Shown here piece by piece: positions 37,403-38,281 of a stretch of DNA of 38,281 nucleotides. The notes beneath the pieces were generated by a model that was not told the origin of the DNA, did no database searches, and worked only from the letters and a program-made list of their open reading frames with translations. How positions within the stretch are numbered: position 1 is the first letter of the stretch; every line of letters starts with the position of its first letter. The translations under genes were made by a program, and so were the position numbers. This DNA is from Prevotella sp. (GTDB taxonomy: Bacteria; Bacteroidota; Bacteroidia; Bacteroidales; Bacteroidaceae). The stretch covers positions 1-38,281 of the forward strand of contig JAFSYY010000089.1 of NCBI GenBank assembly GCA_017455845.1. The letters are read 5' to 3'.

Positions 37403-38281
37403 ATGGCAGTAGAATCAAACGACAAGAAGCTTTACGATTTCCACGAACAAGAGGACTATACCATTAGTGACATTCAGGCATTGATTGAAAATCATGCTGA
37501 GGAAGGTGTCCATTTGGAATTTAAACGAGCTAATGCTCTTTCAAAAGATAATGCTGACAAAATCACTAAAACACTGTCTGCTTTTGCCAATTCCGATGGC
37601 GGTGTCGTTATATATGGTATCGCTGAGCAAGACCATGTGGCCAGTGATTATTCTTTTGTGGATGGAAATACAATAACAACAGAACAGATAAGCATACTCG
37701 CGCGATATGTGCAACCTGCTATTGAGGGGCTGACGATCTATCCAATCCGTAAGGATGATGATTTCTCGAAGTCAATATATGTTGTAAAAGTGCCCAGAAG
37801 CAATAAAGCGCCTCACATGGCTAAGGATCACAGGTATTACAAACGTAATAATGTGGAGTCTATACCAATGGAGGATTTCGACGTGAAGGATGTAATGAGC
37901 AGAATTAAGAATCCCCAATTAGGCATTTCCGCATGTTTTCTTAATAAGTTACCACAAAAGATTAAGGGCCAAGAGTACACGAAATTCTCCTTTATTGCAA
38001 TGATTGGCAACTATGGAAGAGTTTTGAGTCGCAACTATAAGCTCATTTCATATTTCTTTTGTATTGATGACAACCTATCTCCCAAGTATAGCCCATTGCA
38101 GCCTCTCGTTACAAGAGCAAAGACGCTTGTTATAAGAGATATGTATTGTACCAAAATATCAACGCCATCAATTGAATCCATCTTCCCAAACGAGAAGATA
38201 GAATTTGGCCATGTGGAAATTGAAGTTCCCGTTGACGAAACGGAAGCCTTCATGAACAAGGCTTTTGTCGTTTCTACCCTA
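37403..38281 (+). CDS. AlbA_2 (Schlafen-type) domain protein, 3' end outside window
   Basis: The frame starts at ATG 37403 and stays open to the end of the window (293 codons). Residues ~27-130 form an AlbA_2 domain: 'GVHLEFKRANALSKDNADKI' (the ExK-type core), then LSAFANSDGGVVIYGIAE (AFANxxGGxxxxGI), and 'RYYKRNNVESIPMEDFDV' at its end. This domain, related to Schlafen, occurs in putative regulators and in defence-linked proteins. A C-terminal domain of unknown type begins near residue 150. It lies 15 bases after hsdS, so it is probably the last or a middle gene of the same operon. The length beyond the window is unknown. Confidence 0.85.
   Translation, partial: MAVESNDKKLYDFHEQEDYTISDIQALIENHAEEGVHLEFKRANALSKDNADKITKTLSAFANSDGGVVIYGIAEQDHVASDYSFVDGNTITTEQISILARYVQPAIEGLTIYPIRKDDDFSKSIYVVKVPRSNKAPHMAKDHRYYKRNNVESIPMEDFDVKDVMSRIKNPQLGISACFLNKLPQKIKGQEYTKFSFIAMIGNYGRVLSRNYKLISYFFCIDDNLSPKYSPLQPLVTRAKTLVIRDMYCTKISTPSIESIFPNEKIEFGHVEIEVPVDETEAFMNKAFVVSTL

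Overview
The window looks like chromosomal DNA from a Bacteroidota bacterium, most likely a gut or rumen Prevotella-type organism. The reasons are: promoters of the Bacteroidota type (TTTG, about 20 nt, TAnnTTTG), a cyd operon led by a DUF4492 gene, a PorE-like protein of the type IX secretion system (T9SS), surface proteins with Prevotella-style C-terminal tails, a 26-residue 'CYxxMF' repeat surface protein, and small MKKTYINP-type peptides. No taxonomic search was possible, so the genus is an inference.

Layout. 1-1700: the 3' end of a secreted or surface protein, a small MKKTYINP peptide gene, and a cluster of hairpins. 1.8-4.7 kb: a small membrane protein, a HepT/MntA toxin-antitoxin pair, a short-chain dehydrogenase, a decayed NUDIX gene, tRNA-Ser(GGA) and a dockerin-like remnant. 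4.7-9.7 kb: der, a lipoprotein, mlaE (opposite strand), lptB and tig, all housekeeping or envelope genes. 9.7-17.8 kb: a broken PD40/CxxCH gene, a 1273-residue repeat protein, porE and cdsA. 17.9-24 kb (minus strand): two ABC-2 permeases, an HlyD adaptor, a TolC-like channel and a coiled-coil membrane protein, probably one operon, with no ATPase gene in it. 24-27.3 kb: DUF4492, cydA and cydB (cytochrome bd oxidase). 27.4-30.8 kb: a GH43 lipoprotein, a membrane protein, an ECF sigma factor and a DUF5056-like protein. 31.4-38.3 kb: an accessory or defence-like region with a Fic protein, a small orphan gene, and a cluster made of a small ORF, a nuclease-methylase fusion (BcgI-like), an HsdS specificity subunit and an AlbA_2/Schlafen-type protein that runs off the end.

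The most unusual signal is a dispersed family of short tandem repeats, mostly with a 7-bp period (units such as GAGTGAA, GAGTTAA, CCTCGCA, TTCACAA, AATTGTC, CTTCAAC). They lie between genes and also inside reading frames, where they are translated in frame: PorE, CydA, CydB, the ECF sigma factor linker, GH43 and an ABC permease. Several carry a shared edge, TTTGCTACCGC or its complement, and two form 135-bp composite inverted elements. At several gene junctions the repeat itself supplies the stop or start codon. Around the Fic gene the repeat period changes to 11 bp, and inside that gene to 12 bp.
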